15,928 nucleotides of DNA from Candidatus Delongbacteria bacterium (GTDB taxonomy: Bacteria; UBA4055), in contig JAQVNT010000009.1 of the NCBI GenBank assembly GCA_028702975.1, forward strand, positions 1 to 15,928. The letters run 5' to 3'. Shown here one piece after another: positions 7,318 through 14,149 of this stretch. Every line of letters begins with the position of its first letter. Position 1 is the first letter of the stretch. The notes below the pieces were generated by a model. The model did no database searches. It saw nothing but the letters and a program-made list of their open reading frames with translations, and was not told where the DNA came from. Both the position numbers and the translations under genes were made by a program.

Positions 7318-8115
7318 TTACAGTTTTACAGCCTCAATGATTACAGAAACTATATAGTCTTCGATATTTCTGCCCGGCGTCCAGTTTTTAAGAAATTTTC
7401 GGCTTTCTTCTTTAGGCGTAATTTGAATTTTAACAAAGCCGGTACTCTCCAATATTGATCTTAGTTCGTCTATCGTCGAAGCTCCAGAAATACAACCCGA
7501 ATAGAGAGACATATCTTTTTTTATATTTTCCGGGAACTCAGCAGTTGCCACAACATCTGATATAGCCAGCCGGCCTCCGGACCTGAGTACACGGAAAGCA
7601 TCTTTAAATACTTTATCTTTCTCCGGCGAAAGATTGATAACGCAATTTGAAATGATCACATCCACACTGTTATCGGCGACAGGTAAATTTTCTATCTCAC
7701 CCAAACGAAAATCAACATTTTTAAAACCTGCCTGCTCAGAATTACTTCTGGCTTTAGTTACCATTTCAGGCGTCATATCCACGCCGATCACTCTGCCGGT
7801 ATTTCCTACAGCTTTTGAAGCGAGAAAACAGTCAAATCCGCCTCCGCTGCCCAGATCAAGTACGGTTTCCCCTTCTTTTAATGATGCTATCGCCTGCGGA
7901 TTACCGCACCCCAAACCCATGTTAGCACCATCCGGGACGGAGGAAATATCTTTAACCGAATATCCGAGATCTTTTGATATAGCTCCATAGTCTGCAGAAG
8001 AATCTCCGGTGCAGCAGCCTGTTGAACCGCAACAGCTGCTGGCTTTTGCGTTAGCTACTTTACTGTAATTTTTTCTTACAATTGTACGGATCTTGTCATG
8101 TTTATGGATAGTCAT
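7318..8115 (-). CDS. arsM: Arsenite S-adenosylmethionine methyltransferase ArsM
   Basis: ArsM methylates As(III) stepwise with S-adenosylmethionine, giving methylated arsenicals. The SAM-binding motif is VLDLGSGGGFDCF around residues 85-97, followed by VIGVDMTPEMV. The three arsenic-binding Cys regions of the family are visible: GLGCGNP (Cys70), ISNCVINLSP, and SGCISGA. A Cys-rich N-terminal stretch (SSCCGSTGCC, residues 26-35) precedes the domain and is common in bacterial ArsM. The 265-residue length is normal. AGGAAG lies before the ATG. With ArsP-like permease and Acr3 in the same operon, methylated As(III) products could be exported. Confidence 0.96.
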   Translation of the reverse strand: MTIHKHDKIRTIVRKNYSKVANAKASSCCGSTGCCTGDSSADYGAISKDLGYSVKDISSVPDGANMGLGCGNPQAIASLKEGETVLDLGSGGGFDCFLASKAVGNTGRVIGVDMTPEMVTKARSNSEQAGFKNVDFRLGEIENLPVADNSVDVIISNCVINLSPEKDKVFKDAFRVLRSGGRLAISDVVATAEFPENIKKDMSLYSGCISGASTIDELRSILESTGFVKIQITPKEESRKFLKNWTPGRNIEDYIVSVIIEAVKL

Positions 8116-8158
8116 TAATCTTCCTGATTATTTTTTCTGAAAAGGGGGTATTTATCAT

Positions 8159-8539
8159 CTAACAATTTAAACCTCCGCAATCGCAGCCTTTTTTAACTTC
8201 TAATCCAAGCCATTCAAGAATCTCGATTCTGGTAGGGTATGCTCCGGTTTTTTTGATCTGTCCGTCAATCAGAGTTACAGGCAGAGCAGATTCATTTTTT
8301 GAATTAAGAAGCTTTTTGATCTGCGGATTTGAATTGAATATATCCGGATCAGATTTAAAACTATACCATCTGATGCCGATGTTCTTTTGCGAAAGCTCGT
8401 CTGAGACATTCGGAAGCTCGGTCAGATCGTTCTCAAAGATCTCAACTCTTATCTCTTCGTACTGAATAGATGAGCAGCAGCTTGATTTTTGTGTAAGGAG
8501 CTTTTTAAAGAACCCTTTGTTTTCTGTATTACCCGACAT
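8159..8539 (-). CDS. arsD: ArsD-like arsenite metallochaperone, divergent
   Basis: ArsD binds As(III) and delivers it to efflux machinery. The thioredoxin-like ArsD fold is supported by EIRVEIFEND (strand 1), IGIRWYSF, NSNPQIKKLL, LPVTLIDGQIKKTGAYPT and EILEWLGL, in the family order. It is odd in its cysteines. The loop after strand 1, which in classical ArsD holds the Cys12/13/18 arsenite site, reads NDLTELPNV with no Cys. Instead there is a CC pair in an N-terminal extension (residues 21-22) and a CxCxxxxC tail (119, 121, 126). No arsA is visible in the window, so its partner may be Acr3 or ArsM rather than an ArsA ATPase. AAGGAG stands upstream of the ATG. Confidence 0.82.
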   Translation of the reverse strand: MSGNTENKGFFKKLLTQKSSCCSSIQYEEIRVEIFENDLTELPNVSDELSQKNIGIRWYSFKSDPDIFNSNPQIKKLLNSKNESALPVTLIDGQIKKTGAYPTRIEILEWLGLEVKKGCDCGGLNC

Positions 8540-8570
8540 AACATACTCCTTGATCTAAGTTAAATATCTA

Positions 8571-9464
8571 TTATAGTAAATTAAAAATAAAGCCGCCTAT
8601 CACTGCTGTAAGCCATATAACTGAAACAATAGCTGCGACCAGTTTTTTCTTGAAAATACCGGATAGCATCACCATTTCCGGAATAGCCATGCCCGCACCA
8701 CCGATTATTAAGGCTATAACTGCGCCTATGCTCATGCCTTTTCCCAAAAGAGCTATTCCTATAGGTATCGCCGTTTCTGCCCTTATGTACATCGGAACAC
8801 CAACGGTGGCTGCAACAGGTATCGCAAAAAAATTATCCGGTCCGGCGATTTTAATTACGAAATCTGAAGGGAGATATCCGTAAATCCCGGCTCCGATTCC
8901 GACACCAATTAAAAGATAAACAAAAACACCTGTGTAATCACTCCACCCTGTACTAATAGCACTTTTAAGCTTTTCTAAAAAAGTATTAGTATCAGTAATA
9001 TTTGAAATTTTCGCATTGTTATTCCTGATGCCGATCTTTTTGATGCCTGTTTTTCCTCCCGTGATTTCCAGGATGTAACCAAAAAGCATTGATCCTATAA
9101 AAGTTACAGCAAAATACAATATGCTGGCTTTTAAACCCATTAGTGTAGCGATCATAATAATTATTATAGGATTGAGCAGTGGTGACGATATCACAAATGA
9201 CATAACAGGCCCGAAAGATGCGCCTGCGTTTAAAAGGCCGAGTGTCATAGGTATAGTCGAACAAGCGCAAAACGGTGTAAGTGAACCTAAAACCGTCCCC
9301 ATAAAATAGCCCCCAAAACCTTTCCTGTTAATATACTTTCTCAGCTTATTATGAGGGATATATATCAGTAGAAGAGCTACAAGAGTGCTTATCGCAAGGA
9401 ATAATACTGTCAATTCAGCCATTATGAAGAGGAAATAGTAAAGAGTATCAGTAAAGGTGTTCAT
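8571..9464 (-). CDS. arsP: ArsP-type permease (COG0701/DUF318), probable organoarsenical exporter
   Basis: A 297-residue membrane protein with about eight predicted segments in two halves, joined by a hydrophilic linker around residues 140-165. The first half carries TPFCACSTIPMTLGLL, the Cys-containing signature of the COG0701 permeases that include ArsP. ArsP of Campylobacter exports trivalent methyl- and aryl-arsenicals. The second half carries GVPMYIRAETAIPIG and GGAGMAIPEMVML, the matching repeat motifs. The position directly after arsR and before arsM fits export of methylated As(III). Other COG0701 members have unknown substrates, so the ArsP assignment is by family and context. The gene begins 17 nt after the arsR stop. 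Confidence 0.85.
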   Translation of the reverse strand: MNTFTDTLYYFLFIMAELTVLFLAISTLVALLLIYIPHNKLRKYINRKGFGGYFMGTVLGSLTPFCACSTIPMTLGLLNAGASFGPVMSFVISSPLLNPIIIIMIATLMGLKASILYFAVTFIGSMLFGYILEITGGKTGIKKIGIRNNNAKISNITDTNTFLEKLKSAISTGWSDYTGVFVYLLIGVGIGAGIYGYLPSDFVIKIAGPDNFFAIPVAATVGVPMYIRAETAIPIGIALLGKGMSIGAVIALIIGGAGMAIPEMVMLSGIFKKKLVAAIVSVIWLTAVIGGFIFNLL

Positions 9465-9481
9465 AAAAATTAGTACCTATA

Positions 9482-9814
9482 TTATTTAATATTTTTACAT
9501 TCTTTCTTAATGGTATAGCAGAAACAGTCGCTTGTATCGCTCGTGATCTTATCAAATTGGCTTTTCAAATTGCCGACAACATCCGCATTCAGTGAATAGT
9601 ACATCCATGTGGCATCTTTCCTTGAAGAAACAAGCCCGCATTCTTTTAAGACTTTCATGTGATGCGAAAGAGTTGACTGTGTAATTGACAGATATTCCAA
9701 TATCTCGCAGGCGCACATTTCTTTGCATGAAACAAGATCGACTATCTGAAGCCTAACCGGATCGCTGAGAACCTTAAAAAGTTTTCCGGTATCAATATAA
9801 ATATTATTTTCCAA
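9482..9814 (-). CDS. arsR: Arsenic-responsive repressor ArsR
   Basis: A 110-residue ArsR/SmtB winged-helix repressor. The helix-turn-helix is near ITQSTLSHHMKVLKECGLV (about residues 44-62). The arsenite-sensing cysteines in helix 3 are Cys30, Cys34 and Cys36 (CKEMCACEIL), like the plasmid R773 ArsR type. Further Cys occur at the C-terminus (DCFCY, KKEC). The frame extends upstream to a GTG at 9841, but that part contains the sequence GGAGG (9819-9823) and lies across the transcript start. The TTG at 9814, five bases after GGAGG, is therefore the likely start. It is the first gene of the operon down to arsC and should repress its own promoter at 9845-9877. Confidence 0.94.
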   Translation of the reverse strand: MENNIYIDTGKLFKVLSDPVRLQIVDLVSCKEMCACEILEYLSITQSTLSHHMKVLKECGLVSSRKDATWMYYSLNADVVGNLKSQFDKITSDTSDCFCYTIKKECKNIK

Positions 9815-9844
9815 AATTCCTCCTTCGTTAAAAAAACACACCGA

Positions 9845-9877
9845 AATATAATTCTAATATTGACGGATGTCAATATT
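9845..9877 (-). promoter_or_regulatory. ars operon promoter overlapped by an ArsR operator
   Basis: On the - strand TTGACA (9873-9868) and TATATT (9850-9845) are separated by 17 bases, nearly ideal for sigma70. A perfect 9-bp inverted repeat, AATATTGAC-GGAT-GTCAATATT (9856-9877), covers the -35 and most of the spacer. Bound repressor would block polymerase. The spacing and ATTGAC/GTCAAT half-sites resemble ArsR-family operators. The predicted leader to the TTG start is about 25 nt. Confidence 0.85.
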
Positions 9878-9911
9878 TATGTTTGTGAATATTCAGAATG
9901 TAAATTAAATG

Positions 9912-10460
9912 CTAACTCATCCTCTCCGCATTCTCATAAATGACCTGCTTTTCCTCTTGAGAAAGAACTTTTTCGGTGATTAGCGCGATCAGAACGATGA
10001 CCGGCAGGTTGAGAAGGAACCTCAAGAGCATGAATTTGAGTCCCATTGATGACGCTTCGAACATAAGCATAGGCACTTTAGTTGTTGACCACGCGCCGAT
10101 AAAAATTATCACATTCGAGAATTTACTCTCTTTTTTGAGCATGACACCCGCAATCGGAAAAGCTGCGTAAAGAGGCCCTGCGGCAAGCGAACCGAGAAGA
10201 AATGCTATGACCGCCCCTCTGATACCCGAACCTTTACCAGTCAATTTGATCATGAGTGCTTTATCAACCCAAACATCAAGAAGGCCGAGAAGAATAAAAA
10301 CTGGCGGGAGTATCGAAAGCATCTCGAGCATATTTACCCCGGTCAGCCTGAATGAATTCATACCGAGCTTAAAGTCATAAACCATAAGTGCTAAACTGAC
10401 AATTAACAAAATGAAGAAGAATTTATATCTTTTAATATTTTTTCTAACCGTTTTCCTCAT
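9912..10460 (-). CDS. Half-size permease (COG0701-like), second of a pair
   Basis: A 182-residue membrane protein with about four to five hydrophobic segments after a basic N-terminus. It has repeat features of half a COG0701/ArsP-like permease: a conserved KLTGKGSGIRGAVIAFLLGS segment, then GPLYAAFPIAGVMLKK and STTKVPMLMFEA. The full-length permeases elsewhere in this window contain two such halves in one chain. The start ATG overlaps the stop of the preceding half by ATGA (10457-10460), so the two are very likely coupled and form one transporter. The substrate is unknown; a metalloid or metal complex is suggested by the neighbours. It is the last gene of the right-hand gene set. No hairpin terminator is obvious before the arsR promoter. 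Confidence 0.8.
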   Translation of the reverse strand: MRKTVRKNIKRYKFFFILLIVSLALMVYDFKLGMNSFRLTGVNMLEMLSILPPVFILLGLLDVWVDKALMIKLTGKGSGIRGAVIAFLLGSLAAGPLYAAFPIAGVMLKKESKFSNVIIFIGAWSTTKVPMLMFEASSMGLKFMLLRFLLNLPVIVLIALITEKVLSQEEKQVIYENAERMS

Positions 10461-10939
10461 TCGAGCACCACCCCGATAATAACAGCTACCGTTACAGCGA
10501 AAATGAAAGCGAGAGAATTCCTTAAGACCGCGTTCTTTCTGCCGAAGAACTTGATCTCCATCGGGATAGTGATGACTCCGACCATCATAAGAGTCGAAAT
10601 AAAAGCCGCGATCTGAGTGTAACCGGCACCGCTTTTATGAAGGGCGGACGCGAGAGGGAAAGCGATGAATCCTGGGATAAGAGTGACCGAACCGATAACA
10701 GAGGCTGAAGCGACCCCGTACCAGCCTGAACCCTTTCCGAGAAGTAAAGAGATCATTTCAGGGCTCAAAATGGAGAGCATTATGCCTATCAGCATTAGTA
10801 CCGATAAAAACTGCGGAAGTATATTTTCAAATGACCGCCATGACTTATGCAGAGCAGCTTTTGTCTTCTCTCTGTCCCTGAAGAACGATATAGCCAAAAG
10901 AGCTGCTGTTACCGCGTAAAAAGTCAGAGTAAAGGTCAT
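10457..10939 (-). CDS. Half-size permease (COG0701-like), first of a pair
   Basis: A 160-residue membrane protein with about four to five hydrophobic segments. It holds the motif LLGKGSGWYGVASASVIGSVTLIPGF followed by IAFPLASALHKSGAG and LMMVGVITIPMEIKFFGRK, parallel to the segments in the other half (LTGKGSGIRGAV..., AAFPIAGVML). The two genes therefore look like divergent halves of one COG0701-type permease that stayed as separate chains. It starts by ATGA overlap with the stop of the Sec-Sec protein (10936-10939), so ribosomes that read through the two UGA codons would go straight on to the permease. The Cys signature of the ArsP-type full permease is absent. Confidence 0.8.
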   Translation of the reverse strand: MTFTLTFYAVTAALLAISFFRDREKTKAALHKSWRSFENILPQFLSVLMLIGIMLSILSPEMISLLLGKGSGWYGVASASVIGSVTLIPGFIAFPLASALHKSGAGYTQIAAFISTLMMVGVITIPMEIKFFGRKNAVLRNSLAFIFAVTVAVIIGVVLE

Positions 10940-11259
10940 TTCTTTTTCTCGAGTTTTTCTATGCGTAAGTTTTCATGACTTATTTTCATAATATACCTGT
11001 CTTCGTACGGTATAAGAAATTCAGAACCGTCATACAGCAGCGGTTTTTCGATATATATTTCCAAATCCTCATAAGCCAATTTTTCAAAATCCTCTAAGTT
11101 CTTGACTCTGTACATCTTATCTGGTCGAACCATCTGCCCGGACGGTGTTTTATAAGCGTTTCATCAGCCGGCCATTACGTATTCATCAGAGATCGTGAGT
11201 ATGCCGTTATTTGATCTCAGGAATTCGACAAGAGTATTATCAATATAAATAATGTTCAT
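10936..11259 (-). CDS. Small protein with two adjacent selenocysteines (Sec32-Sec33)
   Basis: The frame from ATG 11259 to the stop at 10936-10938 is open for 107 residues except for two consecutive TGA codons (11166-11161), giving VMAGUUNAYKTPSG. Evidence for recoding: AGGAG (11265-11269) at good distance from the ATG, a start two bases after the arsF stop, an end overlapping the next gene by ATGA, and a SECIS-like hairpin 20 nt downstream. The organism also has selD. The protein is soluble and mixed in charge, with no signal peptide. A later segment reads LEIYIEKPLL. The layout loosely recalls small HesB-like proteins with Cys-Cys or Sec motifs, but I cannot assign it firmly. A vicinal diselenol could bind As(III) or other soft metals, or act in redox. 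The alternative is a gene broken by two stops, with a start at Met43. Confidence 0.85.
11129..11166 (-). promoter_or_regulatory. Tandem Sec UGA codons and SECIS-like hairpin
   Basis: UGA-UGA occupies 11166-11161. On the - strand, ACCGTC (11146-11141) pairs with GATGGT (11134-11129), with five Watson-Crick pairs and one G-U, around a CGGGCA loop whose second base is G. The loop starts 20 nt after the second UGA and 23 after the first, inside the usual 16-37 nt range. The only internal ATG (Met43) is buried in the 3' arm. Confidence 0.7.
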
Positions 11260-11261
11260 TT

Positions 11262-11678
11262 TCACTCCTGCTTTTCAAAAAGATAAAAATTGACTTCTTC
11301 AACTACATACTGTTCAAATTTTCCGTATTCGTAAGTATAATCCCAAATGTTTTTGAGTTCTTTTCTTGAAATTTCGTTTTTACCTTCCAACTCGCAAATG
11401 AAAGCTTTGGGATATTCAAGATCAAATTCTGCTATGAAGTGTTCATTTTCGGGTTCATCAAAATTTATTACAGCGAATTCAATATAACCGCTCTTCATTT
11501 CTTCTTTATAGTTTTTTCTTATAGAATAGTCAAGGTTCTCTTCGTTTAAAACACAAGCTTCACATCGTCTGTTGCCGTGAAAATAAATTATCTTTAGCTT
11601 CAGATTTGAAGCAAGAGCGTATGAGTTGAAGGCGAATAAAAAGATCAGGAGTACGGTATTTGAAAATTTTAACATCAT
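11262..11678 (-). CDS. arsF: ArsF-type exported thioredoxin-fold protein
   Basis: ArsF family proteins are described as a subunit of a system reducing nitroaromatic arsenicals such as roxarsone. This one has 138 residues. A Sec signal peptide (NTVLLIFLFAFNSYALA, cleavage near residue 23) is followed by the family start KIIYFHGNRRCEAC with a CxxC at 39-42, then FAVINFDEPEN and a helical C-terminus ending KQE. I chose ATG 11678, one base after the stop of the cation diffusion facilitator; ATG 11675 is equivalent. The frame extends further upstream to 11756, but that part lies inside the previous gene and lacks a ribosome site. ArsF and ArsG genes are known to travel together, as here. The exact reaction is not settled by sequence. 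Confidence 0.8.
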   Translation of the reverse strand: MMLKFSNTVLLIFLFAFNSYALASNLKLKIIYFHGNRRCEACVLNEENLDYSIRKNYKEEMKSGYIEFAVINFDEPENEHFIAEFDLEYPKAFICELEGKNEISRKELKNIWDYTYEYGKFEQYVVEEVNFYLFEKQE

Positions 11679-11679
11679 A

Positions 11680-12606
11680 TTATTTTGAAAAAATCTCTTT
11701 ATTCGCAGGGCAGGATCTGTCATCCTCGAACTGGATGGTGATGTGGCTGATCCCATAACTTTCTGTCAGGATATGCTCGATCTTTTCTAGAATCGGTTTC
11801 GTTCTTGAGATAAGAATGTCGCAAACACTTACATGAGCCTCGAAATAGATCGTCCTTTCATTAGAGTACCATGTATGGACATGATGAATGTTGATGACAT
11901 CCGGTATAGCCTGAATGTCTTTAGCGATAGCCTCAAAATCGAGATCCGCCGAGGACTGCATGAGAATATCTACCGAGCGTTTAACGATCTTCCAAGATTC
12001 ATAGATTATATAAACAGCCACGATTACAGTTATAAGTGGGTCTATCCAGTATAGATCCCAGAATTTGATCGCCAATCCTCCTGCCACAACTCCGACTGAT
12101 GAAAGAGTGTCTCCGAGAAGATGCAGATACGCAGCTTTAATGTTCATACTTGAATGAGCATCGCTTTCCAAAAGGAATACGGATATAAGATTGGCAACAA
12201 GGCCGATGAGCGCGATCGTTATCATCAGATTGCCGTTGATCGTTTCCGGATTTAAGAATCTGTCGTAAGCTTCGAAAAGCAGATAAAGACAAATTCCGAT
12301 AAGGGTAGCGGAGTTGATAAAAGCTATAATAATTTCAGCTCTTTTGTAGCCGAAAGATTTTTTTTCATTCTTTTCTTTTTGAGAGTACTTAATTCCGATA
12401 TAGCTGAGAATAATCGACGCAGTATCCGAGAGGTTATGGGCGGCATCCGAAACAAGCGCGAGGCTTCCCGAAATGATGCCTCCAACGAACTCTGTTAAAG
12501 TAATGATCAAATTGAAGACGGCGACCCAGAAAACTTTTACACCGGAAATATTGCCGTGACTGTGAGCGTGTCCGTGGTCATGATGGTGATCGTCATGTTC
12601 ACTCAT
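11680..12606 (-). CDS. Cation diffusion facilitator (CzcD/ZitB type)
   Basis: A 308-residue metal/proton antiporter that normally exports Zn(II) or similar divalent ions from the cytoplasm. A His-rich N-terminus (about residues 4-18) precedes six membrane segments. The transport-site motifs are HNLSD (57-61, with Asp54 before it) and HLLGD near residue 162. A cytoplasmic C-terminal domain of about 90 residues follows, with the typical VINIHHVHTWYS stretch. GGAGG stands before the ATG. Its place inside an arsenic-type gene set is unusual but not unique. It may handle zinc released from or delivered to the DGC proteins, or simply be coregulated. Confidence 0.94.
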   Translation of the reverse strand: MSEHDDHHHDHGHAHSHGNISGVKVFWVAVFNLIITLTEFVGGIISGSLALVSDAAHNLSDTASIILSYIGIKYSQKEKNEKKSFGYKRAEIIIAFINSATLIGICLYLLFEAYDRFLNPETINGNLMITIALIGLVANLISVFLLESDAHSSMNIKAAYLHLLGDTLSSVGVVAGGLAIKFWDLYWIDPLITVIVAVYIIYESWKIVKRSVDILMQSSADLDFEAIAKDIQAIPDVINIHHVHTWYSNERTIYFEAHVSVCDILISRTKPILEKIEHILTESYGISHITIQFEDDRSCPANKEIFSK

Positions 12607-12622
12607 AAGAACCTCCGTTCTT

Positions 12623-13339
12623 TTAGCTGTTAAGTATCCTGATTATATCTTTAATATTGTAAAGTCCCGCAATTATAACGATTATTCCGCATATTTTTTT
12701 CAGGATCTGCGTCTTTTTAGAACCGGAGCTCCACTTGAGATATTTTTCAACCCATTCGACGAAAGTACCGGCAAATACGATTATTCCGATATGACCGACC
12801 GCAAATGCTACCATTAGAAGTATTCCGTATGAAAGACTGTTCGCGCTAGCCTGGAATACGAATCCGAGCATTGGAGCCATAAAAGCGAAAGTACAGGGAC
12901 CGAGTCCGATACCGAAGATCAGTCCGACCAGAAAAGAAGTCAGAAAACCTTTTTTTGTGAATCTTGCCAGACTGGGACTGTCAAAATCGGGCATCTTTAT
13001 GATATCGAGGAGTATGAGTCCGAACAAAATAAAGAATACTGTCAGGAAGATATAACCCCAAATGCCTGTATCTCCGAGCATTTTACCCATCATTCCGGTA
13101 ATTACTCCGATAATTACTATCGTTACGAGTATTCCCAAACCAAAAAATAGAGATTGAAGAAATGCCTTATAGACGGTTTCGTTCTTTTTCCCGTTAATAA
13201 AACCTATTATCAGAGGTATTGACGAAAGATGACACGGGCTTAATAAAATGCTCGCGAGACCCCATAGAAAAGCACCGAATATCGCAATTAAGGCACTCCC
13301 CTGCATGATCTCATACAGATACAAAAATATTGCGTCCAT
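12623..13339 (-). CDS. arsG: CcdA/DsbD-like membrane protein, ArsG-type permease
   Basis: A 238-residue protein with about six membrane segments of the CcdA/DsbD type. Two Cys-Pro motifs, SPCHLSSIPLIIGF (Cys36) and GLGPCTFAFMAPML (second half), are placed as the redox cysteines of CcdA proteins. The SPCHLSSIP form is what I associate with the ArsG group, described as exporters of aromatic aminoarsenicals. An alternative is an electron carrier passing thiol reducing power across the membrane to the thioredoxin-like lipoprotein next to it. Both readings agree with the neighbours. The ATG overlaps the lipoprotein stop (TAATG), with GGAG just upstream. Confidence 0.8.
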   Translation of the reverse strand: MDAIFLYLYEIMQGSALIAIFGAFLWGLASILLSPCHLSSIPLIIGFINGKKNETVYKAFLQSLFFGLGILVTIVIIGVITGMMGKMLGDTGIWGYIFLTVFFILFGLILLDIIKMPDFDSPSLARFTKKGFLTSFLVGLIFGIGLGPCTFAFMAPMLGFVFQASANSLSYGILLMVAFAVGHIGIIVFAGTFVEWVEKYLKWSSGSKKTQILKKICGIIVIIAGLYNIKDIIRILNS

Positions 13340-13779
13340 TACTTCACTCCGCCCTGTTTAAGAATTTTTATCAGTTCGTCTTTCGGGAAAAACCCTTCAT
13401 GCCTGAAATACTCCTTGCCTAGGCTGTCGAGAAATACTTGTGTCGGGATCACTCTTACTTTGTACTTAGAACCGTCGATTTTTCCCTTTTGAGTCCAGAC
13501 ATCATGAAATACGACTTTTACCTGAGTCGGGTACTCTTTTTCTATCTCCTTCATGACAGGCTGCATCATTTTACACGGAACACAGTTGACCGATCCCAGC
13601 TCAATGAAAGTAACTTTCGGTTTTTCTTCCTGTTTTTCTGTTCTTTCTAAAACTTTAACAGGCGTTTCAGCTTTTATTTGTTCATCTTTAGGCTGATCCT
13701 GAGTTTTTGGGTTTTCGGCGCAAGCTGTAAAAGCGAAAAGAAAAATCGCTATGATCGTTAAATTATAGATTTTAAGCAC
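13339..13779 (-). CDS. Thioredoxin-like lipoprotein
   Basis: A 146-residue exported protein. The signal ends in a lipobox (AFTAC, lipidated Cys20), followed by a charged linker to about residue 54 and a thioredoxin domain. The active site is NCVPCK (Cys66, Cys69), followed by MMQPVMKEI; the conserved cis-Pro is in VRVIPTQVF. It would be anchored in the membrane facing the periplasm and probably exchanges disulfides with the CcdA/ArsG-like protein encoded next. The GTG start at 13779 lies 6 nt after AGGAG and overlaps the end of the DGC gene by 8 nt. It could supply electrons to ArsF, which is also exported; this is inference. Confidence 0.9.
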   Translation of the reverse strand: MLKIYNLTIIAIFLFAFTACAENPKTQDQPKDEQIKAETPVKVLERTEKQEEKPKVTFIELGSVNCVPCKMMQPVMKEIEKEYPTQVKVVFHDVWTQKGKIDGSKYKVRVIPTQVFLDSLGKEYFRHEGFFPKDELIKILKQGGVK

Positions 13780-14149
13780 AGTGCTCTCCTATTTTTTGTT
13801 TAATTTCATGGAATAACAATTTTAAGTTCTCTTTATCTAGAGCGGTTTTGTTCTTTTCGCAGCCGTAGTCTGTCAGGCAAACAGAAACATGTTTGATCTT
13901 TCTACATTTCAGCGCCTTTGCTGCGCATCCGACATGACAGCCGTCAAGAGCGATATTCAGCTTTGATGTTGCCGCGTTCTTCTTGAATTCAGTATCGTCA
14001 CCGAAAGGATCAGGCAGTGGTATAATCTCGGCCATACCGGCATCTCTGAATTCGTTGGCTACACCCTGAGCAAGAAGGCCGAGATTAGTCGAGCATGCGC
14101 AGGAATAAATAAGAGTTTTTCCCTGCTCTTTTATATCTTTAGCAGGCAT
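13772..14149 (-). CDS. DGC-domain putative zinc-binding protein, second copy
   Basis: A 125-residue cytoplasmic protein of the DGC family, named for the motif seen here in ALDGCHVGCAAKAL (Asp69, Cys71, Cys75). An N-terminal YSCACS (Cys17, Cys19) and C-terminal Cys (CLTDYGC, HCA) complete a set of likely metal ligands. The function is unknown; members are annotated as putative zinc-binding and commonly lie near ArsF/ArsG or thioredoxin genes. It diverges clearly from the neighbouring copy, so it is not a recent duplicate. The start overlaps the end of that gene by 11 nt. Confidence 0.88.
   Translation of the reverse strand: MPAKDIKEQGKTLIYSCACSTNLGLLAQGVANEFRDAGMAEIIPLPDPFGDDTEFKKNAATSKLNIALDGCHVGCAAKALKCRKIKHVSVCLTDYGCEKNKTALDKENLKLLFHEIKQKIGEHCA

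Noticed and set aside
9815..9841. arsR start at the upstream GTG (9841)
   Set aside because: The segment contains the GGAGG site serving the TTG at 9814 and overlaps the expected transcript start.
9912..10939. The half permeases as one gene broken by a frameshift
   Set aside because: They overlap by a clean ATGA, and each has its own N-terminus and complete hydrophobic set; no single-base change gives an obvious fusion.
11161..11166. Tandem TGA read as a double stop ending a 31-residue peptide
   Set aside because: The frame continues to an exact ATGA junction. Met43 has no good ribosome site and lies in the hairpin. A SECIS-like element follows, and the genome decodes Sec. It remains the main alternative.
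11679..11756. N-terminal extension of arsF into the cation transporter gene
   Set aside because: It would precede a complete signal peptide with a hydrophilic, non-conserved stretch and has no ribosome site.
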